Below are positions 1 to 7,983 of a DNA stretch of 36,397 nucleotides, piece after piece. The notes beneath the pieces are model-generated. The model made no database searches. It had not been told where the DNA came from and worked only from the letters and a program-made list of their open reading frames with translations. This stretch comes from Chitinophagaceae bacterium (lineage in GTDB: Bacteria; Bacteroidota; Bacteroidia; Chitinophagales; Chitinophagaceae). Made by a program: the position numbers and the translations under genes. The DNA lies in contig JABFRU010000036.1 in NCBI GenBank assembly GCA_013140985.1, positions 1 to 36,397 on the forward strand. The letters are read 5' to 3'. Within the stretch, counting starts at the first letter, position 1. The number at the start of each line of letters is the position of its first letter.

Positions 1-731
1 CATCTTACAATTGCAAACCTACTGGTAGCACAACAACTCCGGCACCGGTTGCCCTTGTAGTTGGCGAGGGATATGGTATCAGCAGTACTATCAGCCGTGA
101 CTATGAGATCACCGATAAAAAAGCAACGTTGAAATTATTGGACGGAACAATTGAAGAATATGATCTTACTGATAAAAAAGCAAAAGTGGCTTTTGAAAAA
201 AAATACGGAAAGATCATTCATATCAATACAAATGTAAATGCCAATATTGCAACTTCAGTAAGTGGTAATGTAAATGTCAACTCTGTTATTACCATTCCGG
301 CACCCAAAGCTTCTGTAAATGGTCATCTCACTACTGCTACTGTTGCACCGGCAGCCATATCACATGGTGGTGTTACATCTGTTGGGTCTTTATCTCCAAC
401 ACCCGGCGGTTTGGCAACAACTGTGAGAGACCCCTATAGCCATGTTATTACCGGCAATGAAGACATCATGATAGTGATAAGCAATAAGACGACCCGTCAG
501 GAACTGGAAAATTATAAGAAGCAAATGAATGCGAAAGGAATAGAATTGTCTTACGATGGGATCGAGTACAATGACAAAGGACTTCTTGTATCGATCAGCG
601 GAACCATGAAGGGAAAAGATGGGCAGAGCAATTTTGTAGCTAATGATTTTGATAAACTCGTACTGGCCATGATCAAAAAAGGTGACAAAACCTGGTTCAA
701 AGTAAGTGTGAAAGAGAAGGAAGTGATTTAG
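1..731 (+). CDS. C-terminal fragment of a secreted/periplasmic protein, possibly BlaR1/M56-like
   Basis: The reading frame is open from the left edge (first full codon at base 3) to TAG at 729-731, so the start lies outside the window. About 242 residues are visible. There is a short segment containing YDLTDKKAKVAFEKKYGK, then a low-complexity Val/Asn/Thr/Pro/Ala-rich linker, then a compact C-terminal domain beginning near DIMIVISNKTTRQELENY and ending with a Lys-rich tail. The pattern of a residue-poor linker followed by a domain with 'ITKxTTxxxLxxxKxxMxxKG' character resembles the periplasmic tails of Bacteroidota M56 (BlaR1-type) antirepressor peptidases, but the HExxH peptidase part would be upstream and is not visible. 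The family call is from memory of that pattern only. No TM segment is seen in the visible part. The gene converges on the PspC gene, and a hairpin separates them. Confidence 0.6.
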   Translation, partial: SYNCKPTGSTTTPAPVALVVGEGYGISSTISRDYEITDKKATLKLLDGTIEEYDLTDKKAKVAFEKKYGKIIHINTNVNANIATSVSGNVNVNSVITIPAPKASVNGHLTTATVAPAAISHGGVTSVGSLSPTPGGLATTVRDPYSHVITGNEDIMIVISNKTTRQELENYKKQMNAKGIELSYDGIEYNDKGLLVSISGTMKGKDGQSNFVANDFDKLVLAMIKKGDKTWFKVSVKEKEVI

Positions 732-733
732 TG

Positions 734-785
734 AGCAGGAAATAGCTAGTAGGAAATGGAATTCTCCTACTAGCTATTTCCTACT
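734..785. repeat. Inverted repeat between convergent genes
   Basis: The 18-base arm 737-754 (AGGAAATAGCTAGTAGGA) is perfectly complementary to 765-782, with a 10-base loop. Three further positions on each side pair with one mismatch. On the minus strand the unit 'AGCTAGTAGGAAAT' is partly tandem. It lies between the stop codons of two convergent genes (731 and 789) and could terminate both transcripts, although no long T-run follows. It belongs to the general class of intergenic inverted repeats in this window. Confidence 0.85.
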
Positions 786-788
786 AGC

Positions 789-1010
789 TTACAAATAATA
801 CCAGGGATTTCTCTTAGATGCCCGGATATACCTTCGCATATTTCTCCAAAAGGCGAGTACCATATAAATAATGATGGGTGAGCCTACCGTAAGCAGGGAA
901 GTATAGATAAAATACTGCCTTATTTTGCTGGTAGCGATCCCAAGTCGCTGACCTATAGCAGCGCAAACGCCAAATGCATTCCATTCCATAAAGCTCTTCA
1001 GGCGGTTCAT
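789..1010 (-). CDS. PspC domain membrane protein (small)
   Basis: A 73-residue protein. The N-terminal half (FGVCAAIGQRLGIATSKIRQYF) is the conserved core of the PspC domain, where a small amphipathic region precedes a transmembrane helix (about residues 36-57, with SPIIIYMVLAFW). The tail is short and basic. PspC proteins of Proteobacteria are inner-membrane stress sensors; stand-alone short copies are common in Bacteroidota, and their role there is mostly unknown. The ATG start at 1010 gives a domain beginning right at the N-terminus, as usual for the family. No psp operon partners are adjacent. Confidence 0.8.
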   Translation of the reverse strand: MNRLKSFMEWNAFGVCAAIGQRLGIATSKIRQYFIYTSLLTVGSPIIIYMVLAFWRNMRRYIRASKRNPWYYL

Positions 1011-1077
1011 ATAGCTAATTTAGAAAATTGCCGCAAAATCAATTCAATTTAATACCCACAAAAAAGGCCTGTTTTCG

Positions 1078-1085
1078 TAATTTCG
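1078..1085 (+). promoter_or_regulatory. Possible -7 box upstream of aconitase
   Basis: TAATTTCG matches the Bacteroidota -7 consensus TAnnTTTG at all but one fixed position, 32 bases before the aconitase ATG. No convincing -33 TTTG box is seen at the expected spacing, so this is tentative. Confidence 0.3.
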
Positions 1086-1117
1086 CAGCTCATTAGCTAA
1101 TTATCAAACTCTTTCTC

Positions 1118-3385
1118 ATGGTATTCGACCTCCCCCTTATTAAAAAGCTTTATAGTGAATTGCCGGGTAAAATTGCTGCTGCAAGAAAACTGATCGGCAA
1201 ACCGCTTACCCTTACTGAAAAAATATTGTACTCACATCTGCATGGTTCATTGCCAGGATCAGCCTATGAAAGGGGAAAGAACTATGTGGATTTTGCCCCG
1301 GACAGAGTGGCGATGCAGGATGCTACTGCACAGATGGCTTTGCTTCAATTCATGACCTGCGGCCGTTCTACAGTGGCTGTTCCTTCTACTGTTCATTGCG
1401 ATCACCTGATACAAGCCAAGGTAGGCGCTAAAAGCGATCTGAAACTTGCATTGGAGACCAACAGGGAAGTGTATGATTTTCTTGGCTCTATCTCCAATAA
1501 ATATGGGATTGGTTTTTGGAAAGCTGGTGCCGGTATCATTCACCAGGTTGTATTGGAGAACTATGCTTTTCCCGGTGGTATGATGATAGGAACGGACTCT
1601 CACACACCCAATGCCGGTGGTTTGGGAATGGTGGCGATCGGTGTGGGTGGCGCTGATGCAGTGGATGTAATGGCAGGCCTGGCATGGGAATTAAAAATGC
1701 CTAAAGTGATCGGTGTAAAACTCACCGGTAAAATGAGCGGATGGACATCAGCTAAAGATGTTATTCTTTGGGTAGCTGGTCAATTGACAGTGAAAGGCGG
1801 CACAGGCGCCATTGTTGAATATTTTGGTGATGGTGCAGATAGTATGAGTGCAACGGGTAAAGGAACTGTTTGTAATATGGGAGCGGAGATCGGCGCTACC
1901 TGTTCTTTGTTTGCTTATGATGAAAAGATGAGTGATTATTTGAAAGCAACCGGAAGAACAGAAGTGGCTAAACTCGCTGATGGTATCAGGGAGCATTTAC
2001 GTCCGGATGAAGAAGTGTATGCTGATCCGGCAAAATATTATGATCAATTGCTGGAATTGGACCTGAGCAAACTGGAACCTTATGTCAATGGCCCTTTTAC
2101 ACCGGATCTTGCTACGCCTATTTCGAAAATGAAAGACGCAGTAGAGAAAAATGGCTGGCCTGCTAAACTGGAAGTGGCATTGATCGGATCCTGCACCAAT
2201 TCTTCGTATGAAGATATAAGCCGCAGCGCTTCTATTGTAAGAGATGCGGTGACGAAAGGAGTAAAAACAAAATCAGAGTTTACGATCACTCCGGGTAGTG
2301 AACAGGTTCGTTTCACTATCGAAAGGGATGGATTTATAAAAGAATTTGAAGATGCAGGTGGCATTGTATTGGCCAATGCCTGCGGTCCTTGTATCGGTCA
2401 ATGGGCAAGGCATATTGATGATCCGAACAGGAAGAATACCATTATCACATCTTTCAACAGGAATTTTGCAAAAAGAAATGATGGGTTGGCTTCAACACAT
2501 GCATTTGTTGCTTCTCCTGAAATTGTTACAGCAATGGCAATGGCAGGTACGATCGCATTTAATCCATTAACAGATAAATTAACCAATGAGAAAGGTGAAC
2601 TAGTGATGCTGAAAGAACCGACCGGATTTGAATTACCTCCGAATGGTTTTGCAGTAGAAGATGCAGGCTACCAGGCTCCGGCTGCTGATGGCAGCAGTGT
2701 GCAGGTCAAAGTAGCGGCAGATTCAAAGCGTTTGCAGTTATTGGAACCCTTTGCTGCCTGGGAAGGAACAGATCTGAAAGGATTAAAATTATTGATCAAG
2801 GCAAAAGGAAAATGTACCACAGATCATATAAGTATGGCAGGGCCATGGTTGAAATTCCGTGGACATTTGGATAATATTTCTAATAATATGCTGATCGGCG
2901 CTATCAATTTTTATAATGATAAAACTGATTCAGTAAAAAATCAACTGACCGGTGAATATGGACCGGTACCTGCCACACAAAGAGCCTATAAAGCTGCTGG
3001 TATTGGAAGTATTGTGGTAGGAGATGAGAACTATGGTGAAGGTTCATCAAGAGAACATGCGGCAATGGAACCAAGACATTTGGGAGTAAGAGCTATTGTA
3101 GTAAGAAGTTTTGCCCGCATACATGAAACCAATTTGAAAAAACAAGGAATGCTGGCATTGACATTTGCCAATAAAGAAGATTACGATAAAGTGCAGGAAG
3201 ATGATAGTATTGATATTACCGGCTTAACTTCATTTGCACCGGGCAAACAATTGACCGTTGTACTGAATCATAAGAACGGACCGGCAGATAAAGTTCCGGT
3301 GAATCATACTTACAATGAGCAGCAGATCGAATGGTTCAAAGCAGGTGGTGCATTGAATGTGATCAGGGCTGAGATTGCGAAGTAA
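1118..3385 (+). CDS. acn: Aconitate hydratase
   Basis: A 755-residue enzyme of the TCA cycle that converts citrate to isocitrate through cis-aconitate using a [4Fe-4S] cluster. The cluster cysteines are visible: Cys359 in [11 protein letters not shown], and Cys422 and Cys425 in ACGPCIGQW. Substrate-binding stretches [13 protein letters not shown] (62-74) and [13 protein letters not shown] (158-170) are intact. The C-terminal swivel domain carries GEGSSREHA (640-648), whose Ser/Arg contact the substrate in characterised aconitases. Its length matches the mitochondrial/Bacteroidota-type single-chain aconitase (about 750), shorter than the AcnA/IRP type (about 890). The ATG at 1118 starts a typical N-terminus with no export signal, so the protein is cytoplasmic. 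A strong terminator follows, so it is probably monocistronic. Confidence 0.97.
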   Translation: MVFDLPLIKKLYSELPGKIAAARKLIGKPLTLTEKILYSHLHGSLPGSAYERGKNYVDFAPDRVAMQDATAQMALLQFMTCGRSTVAVPSTVHCDHLIQAKVGAKSDLKLALETNREVYDFLGSISNKYGIGFWKAGAGIIHQVVLENYAFPGGMMIGTDSHTPNAGGLGMVAIGVGGADAVDVMAGLAWELKMPKVIGVKLTGKMSGWTSAKDVILWVAGQLTVKGGTGAIVEYFGDGADSMSATGKGTVCNMGAEIGATCSLFAYDEKMSDYLKATGRTEVAKLADGIREHLRPDEEVYADPAKYYDQLLELDLSKLEPYVNGPFTPDLATPISKMKDAVEKNGWPAKLEVALIGSCTNSSYEDISRSASIVRDAVTKGVKTKSEFTITPGSEQVRFTIERDGFIKEFEDAGGIVLANACGPCIGQWARHIDDPNRKNTIITSFNRNFAKRNDGLASTHAFVASPEIVTAMAMAGTIAFNPLTDKLTNEKGELVMLKEPTGFELPPNGFAVEDAGYQAPAADGSSVQVKVAADSKRLQLLEPFAAWEGTDLKGLKLLIKAKGKCTTDHISMAGPWLKFRGHLDNISNNMLIGAINFYNDKTDSVKNQLTGEYGPVPATQRAYKAAGIGSIVVGDENYGEGSSREHAAMEPRHLGVRAIVVRSFARIHETNLKKQGMLALTFANKEDYDKVQEDDSIDITGLTSFAPGKQLTVVLNHKNGPADKVPVNHTYNEQQIEWFKAGGALNVIRAEIAK

Positions 3386-3404
3386 TAGAAGCGTTTACTA
3401 TCAG

Positions 3405-3434
3405 AAAAGGCTTTGCAGATGCAAAGCCTTTTTG
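3405..3434 (+). terminator. Rho-independent terminator after acn
   Basis: The perfect 12-bp stem 3405-3416 / 3421-3432 (AAAAGGCTTTGC and its complement) has loop AGAT and a T-run at its 3' side. It lies 20 bases beyond the aconitase stop and just before the convergent, frameshifted gene. Confidence 0.9.
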
Positions 3435-3449
3435 TTAATATGATCCTTG

Positions 3450-3892
3450 TTAAGTTGTTTGGCGGCCGGTATTGATGGAGGCCAGCATTCTTCCTCCCGG
3501 CAGCTCTGTAGAAGAATAATACAGTTTCAAAACAATATTCCCTTTTTTCAGACCTGTGATATCTTTTACCGGAACAGATATAGCTGCCACAGGTGTTGCT
3601 GCATCGGTGTATTTAAATTCTTTCAGGATGTTATTCTGAGCGTCTTTAATTGTTACGATCCTGTTTTTGCCCACCTTACCCAGTGATGATATTTAATGAC
3701 CAACTGGTCAGTTGCAGAAGCAGAACTTAATTCCAGAGTGGTAGCATTATTCATGCCTTCACCAAAGCGCTGTACCAGCAACTTGCTATTGAGATAGATC
3801 TCAAATCCTTCACCGCCAGGGTTGGAAGTAAAAGAGAAAAGAGCTGTACAGATGGCCAGCAGGGCCAGTGTTTTACTGATGATCTGTTTCAT
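3450..3892 (-). pseudogene. Small secreted protein gene split by a one-base frameshift
   Basis: Two overlapping minus-strand frames make one protein. Frame one (3892 down to 3653) starts with a signal peptide (MKQIISKTLALLAICTALFSF) and then SNPGGEGFEIYLNSKLLVQ up to IKYHH, followed by out-of-frame residues. Frame two (stop at 3450) picks up at GKVGKNRIVTIKDAQN and runs to LLYYSS-like KLYYSSTELPGGRMLASINTG. The junction is near 3679-3682, where the minus strand reads CACTGGGTAAGG. One extra base there (for example TGCGGT instead of TGGGT) would give the continuous HHCGKVGKNR and a protein of about 146 residues. From memory, Chitinophagaceae have a family of such small secreted proteins of unknown function. 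This is either a genuine recent inactivation or a sequencing/assembly error; no slippery heptamer suggests programmed frameshifting. Confidence 0.75.
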
Positions 3893-4038
3893 AACATATA
3901 CTTTTAAGGTTAAAAATTATTGTCAACACAAAAGAACACTGTATAGGAGGCGGATAAAAATCCCTTTGACCAACCGGTAGAGAGGCTTGATGTAATGCAG
4001 GTGGTTCGCCCAAAAAGATTACTTATTTTCACTTTATC

Positions 4039-4464
4039 ATGCAGCGACTAAAACCCGAGGTGGATATTGTTCTCGATATTTTGGAGGCGGTGGCAGAAGC
4101 GCAACCCGAAAATGCATTTGCTCAAAGCATCCTTCATCAATACAAGGAAAGGGGAGGGCTGAGTAAAAAACAATTGCAGGGACTTTATGCCAAAGCACAA
4201 AAAATAACAACGATACCTGTTAACAAGCTGGCCACGCTGGAAGCTATCATTCTGCGGAAACATACAAAAGAAAGATCTGTATTGCCCGAATCAACTCCTT
4301 TATATAATAAGGATGAAAAAACAGGTAAGATGATAAACGATATTCTTGCAAAATACCCCGGGCACAAACGGGTATTATTTCTCCGGTCAAAATATGATAA
4401 CAATGAAGTGCTTTCAGTAACTGAGATAGCAGAACTGGAAAAGTTTAGTAAGTTGCTTAAATAA
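4039..4464 (+). CDS. Hypothetical protein, helical and charged
   Basis: A 141-residue soluble protein with no signal peptide or membrane segment. It is rich in Lys, Glu and Leu, with predicted helices throughout, for example VDIVLDILEAVAEAQPENAF at the N-terminus and a C-terminal TEIAELEKFSKLL. A central segment (about 95-115) holds ETGKMINDILAKYPGHKRVLF. No known family is recognised. The ATG at 4039 is the first in frame. It is followed after 11 bases by the next gene on the same strand and then a secreted hydrolase, so the three are probably cotranscribed. Confidence 0.75.
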   Translation: MQRLKPEVDIVLDILEAVAEAQPENAFAQSILHQYKERGGLSKKQLQGLYAKAQKITTIPVNKLATLEAIILRKHTKERSVLPESTPLYNKDEKTGKMINDILAKYPGHKRVLFLRSKYDNNEVLSVTEIAELEKFSKLLK

Positions 4465-4475
4465 AAGAACGGTCT

Positions 4476-4787
4476 ATGTATATCTGTCAATGGTCGCTTG
4501 AAATAGTTTTTGGAAAACAAAAACAGGCGCTTGATATCATGAAAGAGTGGGGCGCTGAAAAATTCAGATCATCCCGTTTCGCCAGGTCAAAGAACAGGGT
4601 ATATGTGGGGCATATCGGTGAATCACCTTCCCTGATCATAGATGAATATGAGTTTGAGCATATCGAAGATTTTACCGTGGCGCTGACTGAAATGGGGCAA
4701 CCGCAATTCAAAAAATATTCGGATGCTATTGCTCCCTTCATTGTTCCGGCATCGCAAAAATGGAAAGTATTCAGGATAATAAGTTGA
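4476..4787 (+). CDS. Small protein, possible dimeric alpha/beta-barrel (ABM/NIPSNAP-like) fold
   Basis: A 103-residue cytoplasmic protein. A beta-alpha-beta rhythm is visible: strand CQWSLEIVFGKQ, helix QALDIMKEWGAEKF, strands RVYVGHIGE and SLIIDEYEFE, then helix DFTVALTEMGQPQFKKYSDAI and a final strand KWKVFRII. That layout is typical of small ferredoxin-like dimeric barrels (antibiotic monooxygenase, NIPSNAP), but no diagnostic catalytic residue can be named, so the fold is an inference. The start is ATG at 4476, 11 bases after the previous gene and 16 before the next, in an apparent operon. Confidence 0.65.
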   Translation: MYICQWSLEIVFGKQKQALDIMKEWGAEKFRSSRFARSKNRVYVGHIGESPSLIIDEYEFEHIEDFTVALTEMGQPQFKKYSDAIAPFIVPASQKWKVFRIIS

Positions 4788-4803
4788 CATCAAGTATAAG
4801 CAG

Positions 4804-5907
4804 ATGAAATATTCTATTCTTACTATTTTACTATTGCCTTTTTTTGCAACCGCTCAAACGGATAAAAACTTTTCCATGCATCTTGATACATTATTTCAAT
4901 CTTATTTTAAACAGGGGGAACCCGGAGGAGCTGTGCTGCTGGTAAAAAACGGAGTGACCATGTATCAAAACTCATTCGGGATTGCTGATATCAATACAAA
5001 AGAACCCATAACAACAAAAACGATCTTTAATACCGGCTCTGTCAGCAAAACATTTGTTGCGTATGGTATATTGAAGCTGGCTAATGAAGGAAAACTTTCA
5101 TTGGATGATGATCTCTATAAATATTTCCCTGATTTTAAAAATGCTGCTATTGCTGAAAAAGTAAAGCTGTATCATTTATTGACACATACCTCCGGGATTC
5201 CTGACAGCCGGCCAGTGAAGGCACAGCATGATTTTTATTTGATAGCAAAGGATGAAGAAAATTTTGCACCGCTGAAGCAAACAGATACGCTGCAGTTTGA
5301 GCCGGGCACAAAGTACCGCTATTCGAATCCTGCTTTTAATGGCCTTGCATTGATCATTGAAAAAGTGACGGGCAAAAAATGGCAGCGTTATATCGATGAG
5401 GTTATTTTCAAGCCGGCTGGTATGAAAACATCAACGATCACTGATGGGCCGCATCCGGCCAGCGGGGTTCCGCATGCTTATATGCTGAATAATAAAAAGG
5501 AATTTGAAGAACTGGATTATGGCGAGGAGCCCACATTTGCTGCAGCAGGAAATGGTGGTGTGTGGAGCACAGTTGAAGAATTATGGAAATATGAGCAGGC
5601 GATACAGCAATTTGTTTTTTTAGATAGCAACTGGGTCAAAAGATCAAGATCGGTATATCCATTTAATGATTGGAAAGACAGTATTCCGTCCAGGCTTGGA
5701 TTAAGTTGGTTCATCACCCAGGAATCGGGGCAACTCATGATCGGGCATACCGGTTCACAGGGAGGTTTCAGGGCTGATTATTGCTGGCTGCCGGAGAAGA
5801 AGCTCTTTTACGTTTTGCTCTGCAATATCCCAAAGCCATTAAAAGAGATCAGGACAAAGCTTTTTGCTGAATTACAACGCAATAACTGGTTGGATAGCCA
5901 AAAATAA
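4804..5907 (+). CDS. Secreted beta-lactamase-family serine hydrolase
   Basis: A 367-residue member of the class C beta-lactamase / DD-peptidase / esterase superfamily. An N-terminal signal peptide (about 1-17, ending ATAQ) points to the periplasm. All three active-site elements are present: SxxK at 79-82 (GSVSKTF), YxN at 173-175 (YRYSNPAF), and a KTG-equivalent HTG at 315-317 (GHTGSQGG). The C-terminal Lipocalin-like domain seen in some relatives is absent. The HTG box and length favour an esterase or peptidase-like role over a true antibiotic-resistance beta-lactamase; the substrate cannot be told from sequence. It ends the 4039-5907 gene run; a hairpin follows. Confidence 0.9.
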   Translation: MKYSILTILLLPFFATAQTDKNFSMHLDTLFQSYFKQGEPGGAVLLVKNGVTMYQNSFGIADINTKEPITTKTIFNTGSVSKTFVAYGILKLANEGKLSLDDDLYKYFPDFKNAAIAEKVKLYHLLTHTSGIPDSRPVKAQHDFYLIAKDEENFAPLKQTDTLQFEPGTKYRYSNPAFNGLALIIEKVTGKKWQRYIDEVIFKPAGMKTSTITDGPHPASGVPHAYMLNNKKEFEELDYGEEPTFAAAGNGGVWSTVEELWKYEQAIQQFVFLDSNWVKRSRSVYPFNDWKDSIPSRLGLSWFITQESGQLMIGHTGSQGGFRADYCWLPEKKLFYVLLCNIPKPLKEIRTKLFAELQRNNWLDSQK

Positions 5908-5946
5908 TTCTCTGATGAACCTCTCCGAAATCAGACAAAATATTGG

Positions 5947-5973
5947 TGTAACTTGTATGTCCTTAAACGGATA
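5947..5973 (+). promoter_or_regulatory. Possible ECF-type promoter upstream of the sigma factor gene
   Basis: TGTAAC (5947-5952), a 15-base spacer and CGGATA (5968-5973) resemble a GTAAC-type -35 and CG-containing -10 box as found in front of autoregulated ECF sigma operons. It is 32 bases from the sigma factor ATG. This is an inference from position and base pattern only. Confidence 0.3.
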
Positions 5974-5990
5974 AAGGGGCAACCCCTTTT
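5973..5990 (+). terminator. Hairpin with T-tail between hydrolase and sigma factor genes
   Basis: AAAGGGG (5973-5979) pairs with CCCCTTT (5983-5989) around a three-base loop, and one further T follows. It may end the upstream 4039-5907 transcript. If the ECF promoter just before it is used, the hairpin would lie in the 5' leader of the sigma factor mRNA. The short T-run makes termination uncertain. Confidence 0.5.
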
Positions 5991-6004
5991 GATAGTATTC
6001 CGAT

Positions 6005-6613
6005 ATGTTAGTGAAACAAAATTCAGACTTGCTTTCTGCAGAAGAACTGACCTATCATGTTGAGGGATGTGCCCGCAACAGCAGGGAGAGCCAGAAAATA
6101 CTATATGGTTCATTCTATGGCTATGCTATGGCCATTTGCGACCGCTACACCAACAAGCAGGAAGATGCCGTAGAAATATTGAATGATGGGTTTCTGAAGG
6201 TTTTTCGTGAGATACATCATTACCAACCTGCTTATGCGGATGTGATCAGTTCTTTTAAAGGCTGGTTGCGGAAGATCATGGTTTATACAGCGATCGATCA
6301 TTTCAGGAAGAATCAAAAACATCAAATGGTAACACAACTGGATAATGTGGTTTACCATGTGCCGAATGTTGGTGAAGATGCTTTAGATAAACTTTCTTAT
6401 GAAGAGATCATCAGGTCTATACAGGAGTTATCACCGGGTTACAGAACTGTTTTTAACCTTTTTGTCATAGATGGATTGAGTCATGAAGAGATCGCCAATC
6501 AGTTGGGGATCTCCACCGGCACATCCAAGTCGAATCTTTCCAAAGCAAGAAGGCAGTTGCAGAAAATTTTATTTAAACAGAACGATATAAAAGTTGCCAG
6601 GAATGCAGTTTGA
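6005..6613 (+). CDS. RNA polymerase ECF sigma factor (sigma-70 family)
   Basis: A 202-residue protein. Region 2 lies around residues 35-105 (YAMAICDRYTNKQEDAVEIL, then FKGWLRKIMVYTAIDHFRK), and region 4 around 145-195 (PGYRTVFNLFVIDGLSHEEI, GISTGTSKSNLSKARRQL, a helix-turn-helix for the -35 element). Length and motifs are typical of the large Bacteroidota ECF group. It recruits RNA polymerase to a small regulon, and such genes usually sit next to their membrane-bound regulator. Here the next gene overlaps it by 11 bases (ATG at 6603 inside the sigma stop region ATGCAGTTTGA), indicating translational coupling with a membrane-anchored partner. Confidence 0.95.
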   Translation: MLVKQNSDLLSAEELTYHVEGCARNSRESQKILYGSFYGYAMAICDRYTNKQEDAVEILNDGFLKVFREIHHYQPAYADVISSFKGWLRKIMVYTAIDHFRKNQKHQMVTQLDNVVYHVPNVGEDALDKLSYEEIIRSIQELSPGYRTVFNLFVIDGLSHEEIANQLGISTGTSKSNLSKARRQLQKILFKQNDIKVARNAV

Positions 6614-7973
6614 AGATTTTGATAAGAAAGTAAAAGACGCAGCCGATCACCATCATGCTGCCTATGATGAGAAGGCATGGGGCAAGATGGAAAAACTGCT
6701 CGATAAACATCTTCCGCAAAAAGAAGATAACAGGAGAAGATTTATTTTCTTCCTGTTGTTATTCCTTTTAGCCGGCGGCGGTACATGGCTGATGATAAGT
6801 AAGCCGTGGCAGGGCGATAAAAAAATTGCCACAATAAATCCTGTTGCTGAAAAGGATCCTGTTTCAAAAAATTCAACAAGCGATAATACGATAGAGAAAA
6901 ACAATACACCGGTTTCAACAAATAATACCGGGGCTGATAATAATAACACAGAGGTTCCTTCCGTAACTATGAATGATCAGCCCGTTAATAATACAGTGGG
7001 AACACCTGTCAATAATTTGCCTGCAAAAACAAGATCGCAAAACAAAATAAGTGGTAAAGAAAAAGAAGATCAAACATCATTCGCCGTAACAGAGGCGAGG
7101 AAAAAATCAAAAAGAGTTCCCGGTGCTGATCAGCAAAAGAATGATAAAGCTATAACAGCAAATTCACCAGTAGGGCAAAACCCTGTAACGATTGTACCCG
7201 GGGTATCCTCTGATATGAGTAAGAGTGAACCTGTAGCAAACACCACAAAACCCGTTGTTTTATCACCGGTAGCCGTAGCCACTGAAAAGCCTGTTCAAAA
7301 AGAAGACCCGGTCATTGCTAAAACAGATATTCCTGAAAGCAAAACAACGGAGGCAAAAAAGAAGAACGATAAGACCAAAAGGAAAAATTCTCTTTTCTTT
7401 ACTCTTAGCACAGGCCCTGACCTGAGTTTTGTTGGCTCCGGTAATTCAAGCAAAACAAAGCTGATGGCCGGTGCAGGAATTGGGTTTACCTATAAAGAAA
7501 GATTTACATTAAGAACCGGTTTTTATTCCGGCAGAAAGGTATATTCAGCCAGGGCATCGGATTATAAGGCCCCACCTGCATTTTACCAGTTCTATCCTTA
7601 CCTCGAAAGAGTGGATGCTAATTGCAAGGTTTACGAGATACCTGTTTCGGTATCATATAATTTTGGGAAGAAGCAAAACTTTTTTGTATCCGCTGGCATT
7701 TCTTCCTTACTTATGAAAGAAGAGTCATACGATTATTTGTACAAATACACTCCAACAGGTAATACATACAGCAATACCTGGACAATAAAAAATGAGAACT
7801 CTCATTATTTTTCTGTAGGAACCCTTTCTGCAGGGTATAAGCATAACATTGGTAAAAGGATAAGTGTAATGGCTGAACCTTATATTAAAATTCCTTTTGC
7901 CGGCGTTGGTTACGGAAAAGTAAAGCTAAACAGCGGAGGTGTTTTATTTACAGTTGGTATAAAAGTTTTTTAA
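6603..7973 (+). CDS. Membrane-anchored protein with C-terminal outer-membrane-barrel-like domain, probable sigma-factor regulator
   Basis: Starting at ATG 6603 the protein has 456 residues. A TTG nine bases upstream is less likely. Residues 1-45 are a charged cytoplasmic-type segment (MQFEDFDKKVKDAADHHHAA, EKAWGKMEKLLDKHLP). Residues 47-65 are one transmembrane helix (FIFFLLLFLLAGGGTWLMI). About 70-255 is a Thr/Asn/Pro/Lys-rich disordered linker. From about 260, amphipathic beta strands (SLFFTLSTGPDLSF, AGIGFTYKERFTLRTGFYSG, ending GVLFTVGIKVF) look like an 8-strand OMP beta-barrel domain. The N-terminus plus the overlap with the sigma gene suggests an anti-sigma role; the barrel would put the other end at the outer membrane. 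Such fusions occur in Bacteroidota, but the function is inferred. Confidence 0.75.
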   Translation: MQFEDFDKKVKDAADHHHAAYDEKAWGKMEKLLDKHLPQKEDNRRRFIFFLLLFLLAGGGTWLMISKPWQGDKKIATINPVAEKDPVSKNSTSDNTIEKNNTPVSTNNTGADNNNTEVPSVTMNDQPVNNTVGTPVNNLPAKTRSQNKISGKEKEDQTSFAVTEARKKSKRVPGADQQKNDKAITANSPVGQNPVTIVPGVSSDMSKSEPVANTTKPVVLSPVAVATEKPVQKEDPVIAKTDIPESKTTEAKKKNDKTKRKNSLFFTLSTGPDLSFVGSGNSSKTKLMAGAGIGFTYKERFTLRTGFYSGRKVYSARASDYKAPPAFYQFYPYLERVDANCKVYEIPVSVSYNFGKKQNFFVSAGISSLLMKEESYDYLYKYTPTGNTYSNTWTIKNENSHYFSVGTLSAGYKHNIGKRISVMAEPYIKIPFAGVGYGKVKLNSGGVLFTVGIKVF

Positions 7974-7983
7974 AAACATAGCA

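Noticed and set aside
3450-3892. Programmed -1 frameshift
   Set aside because: No slippery heptamer and no clear stimulatory stem at the junction; a lost base explains the pattern.
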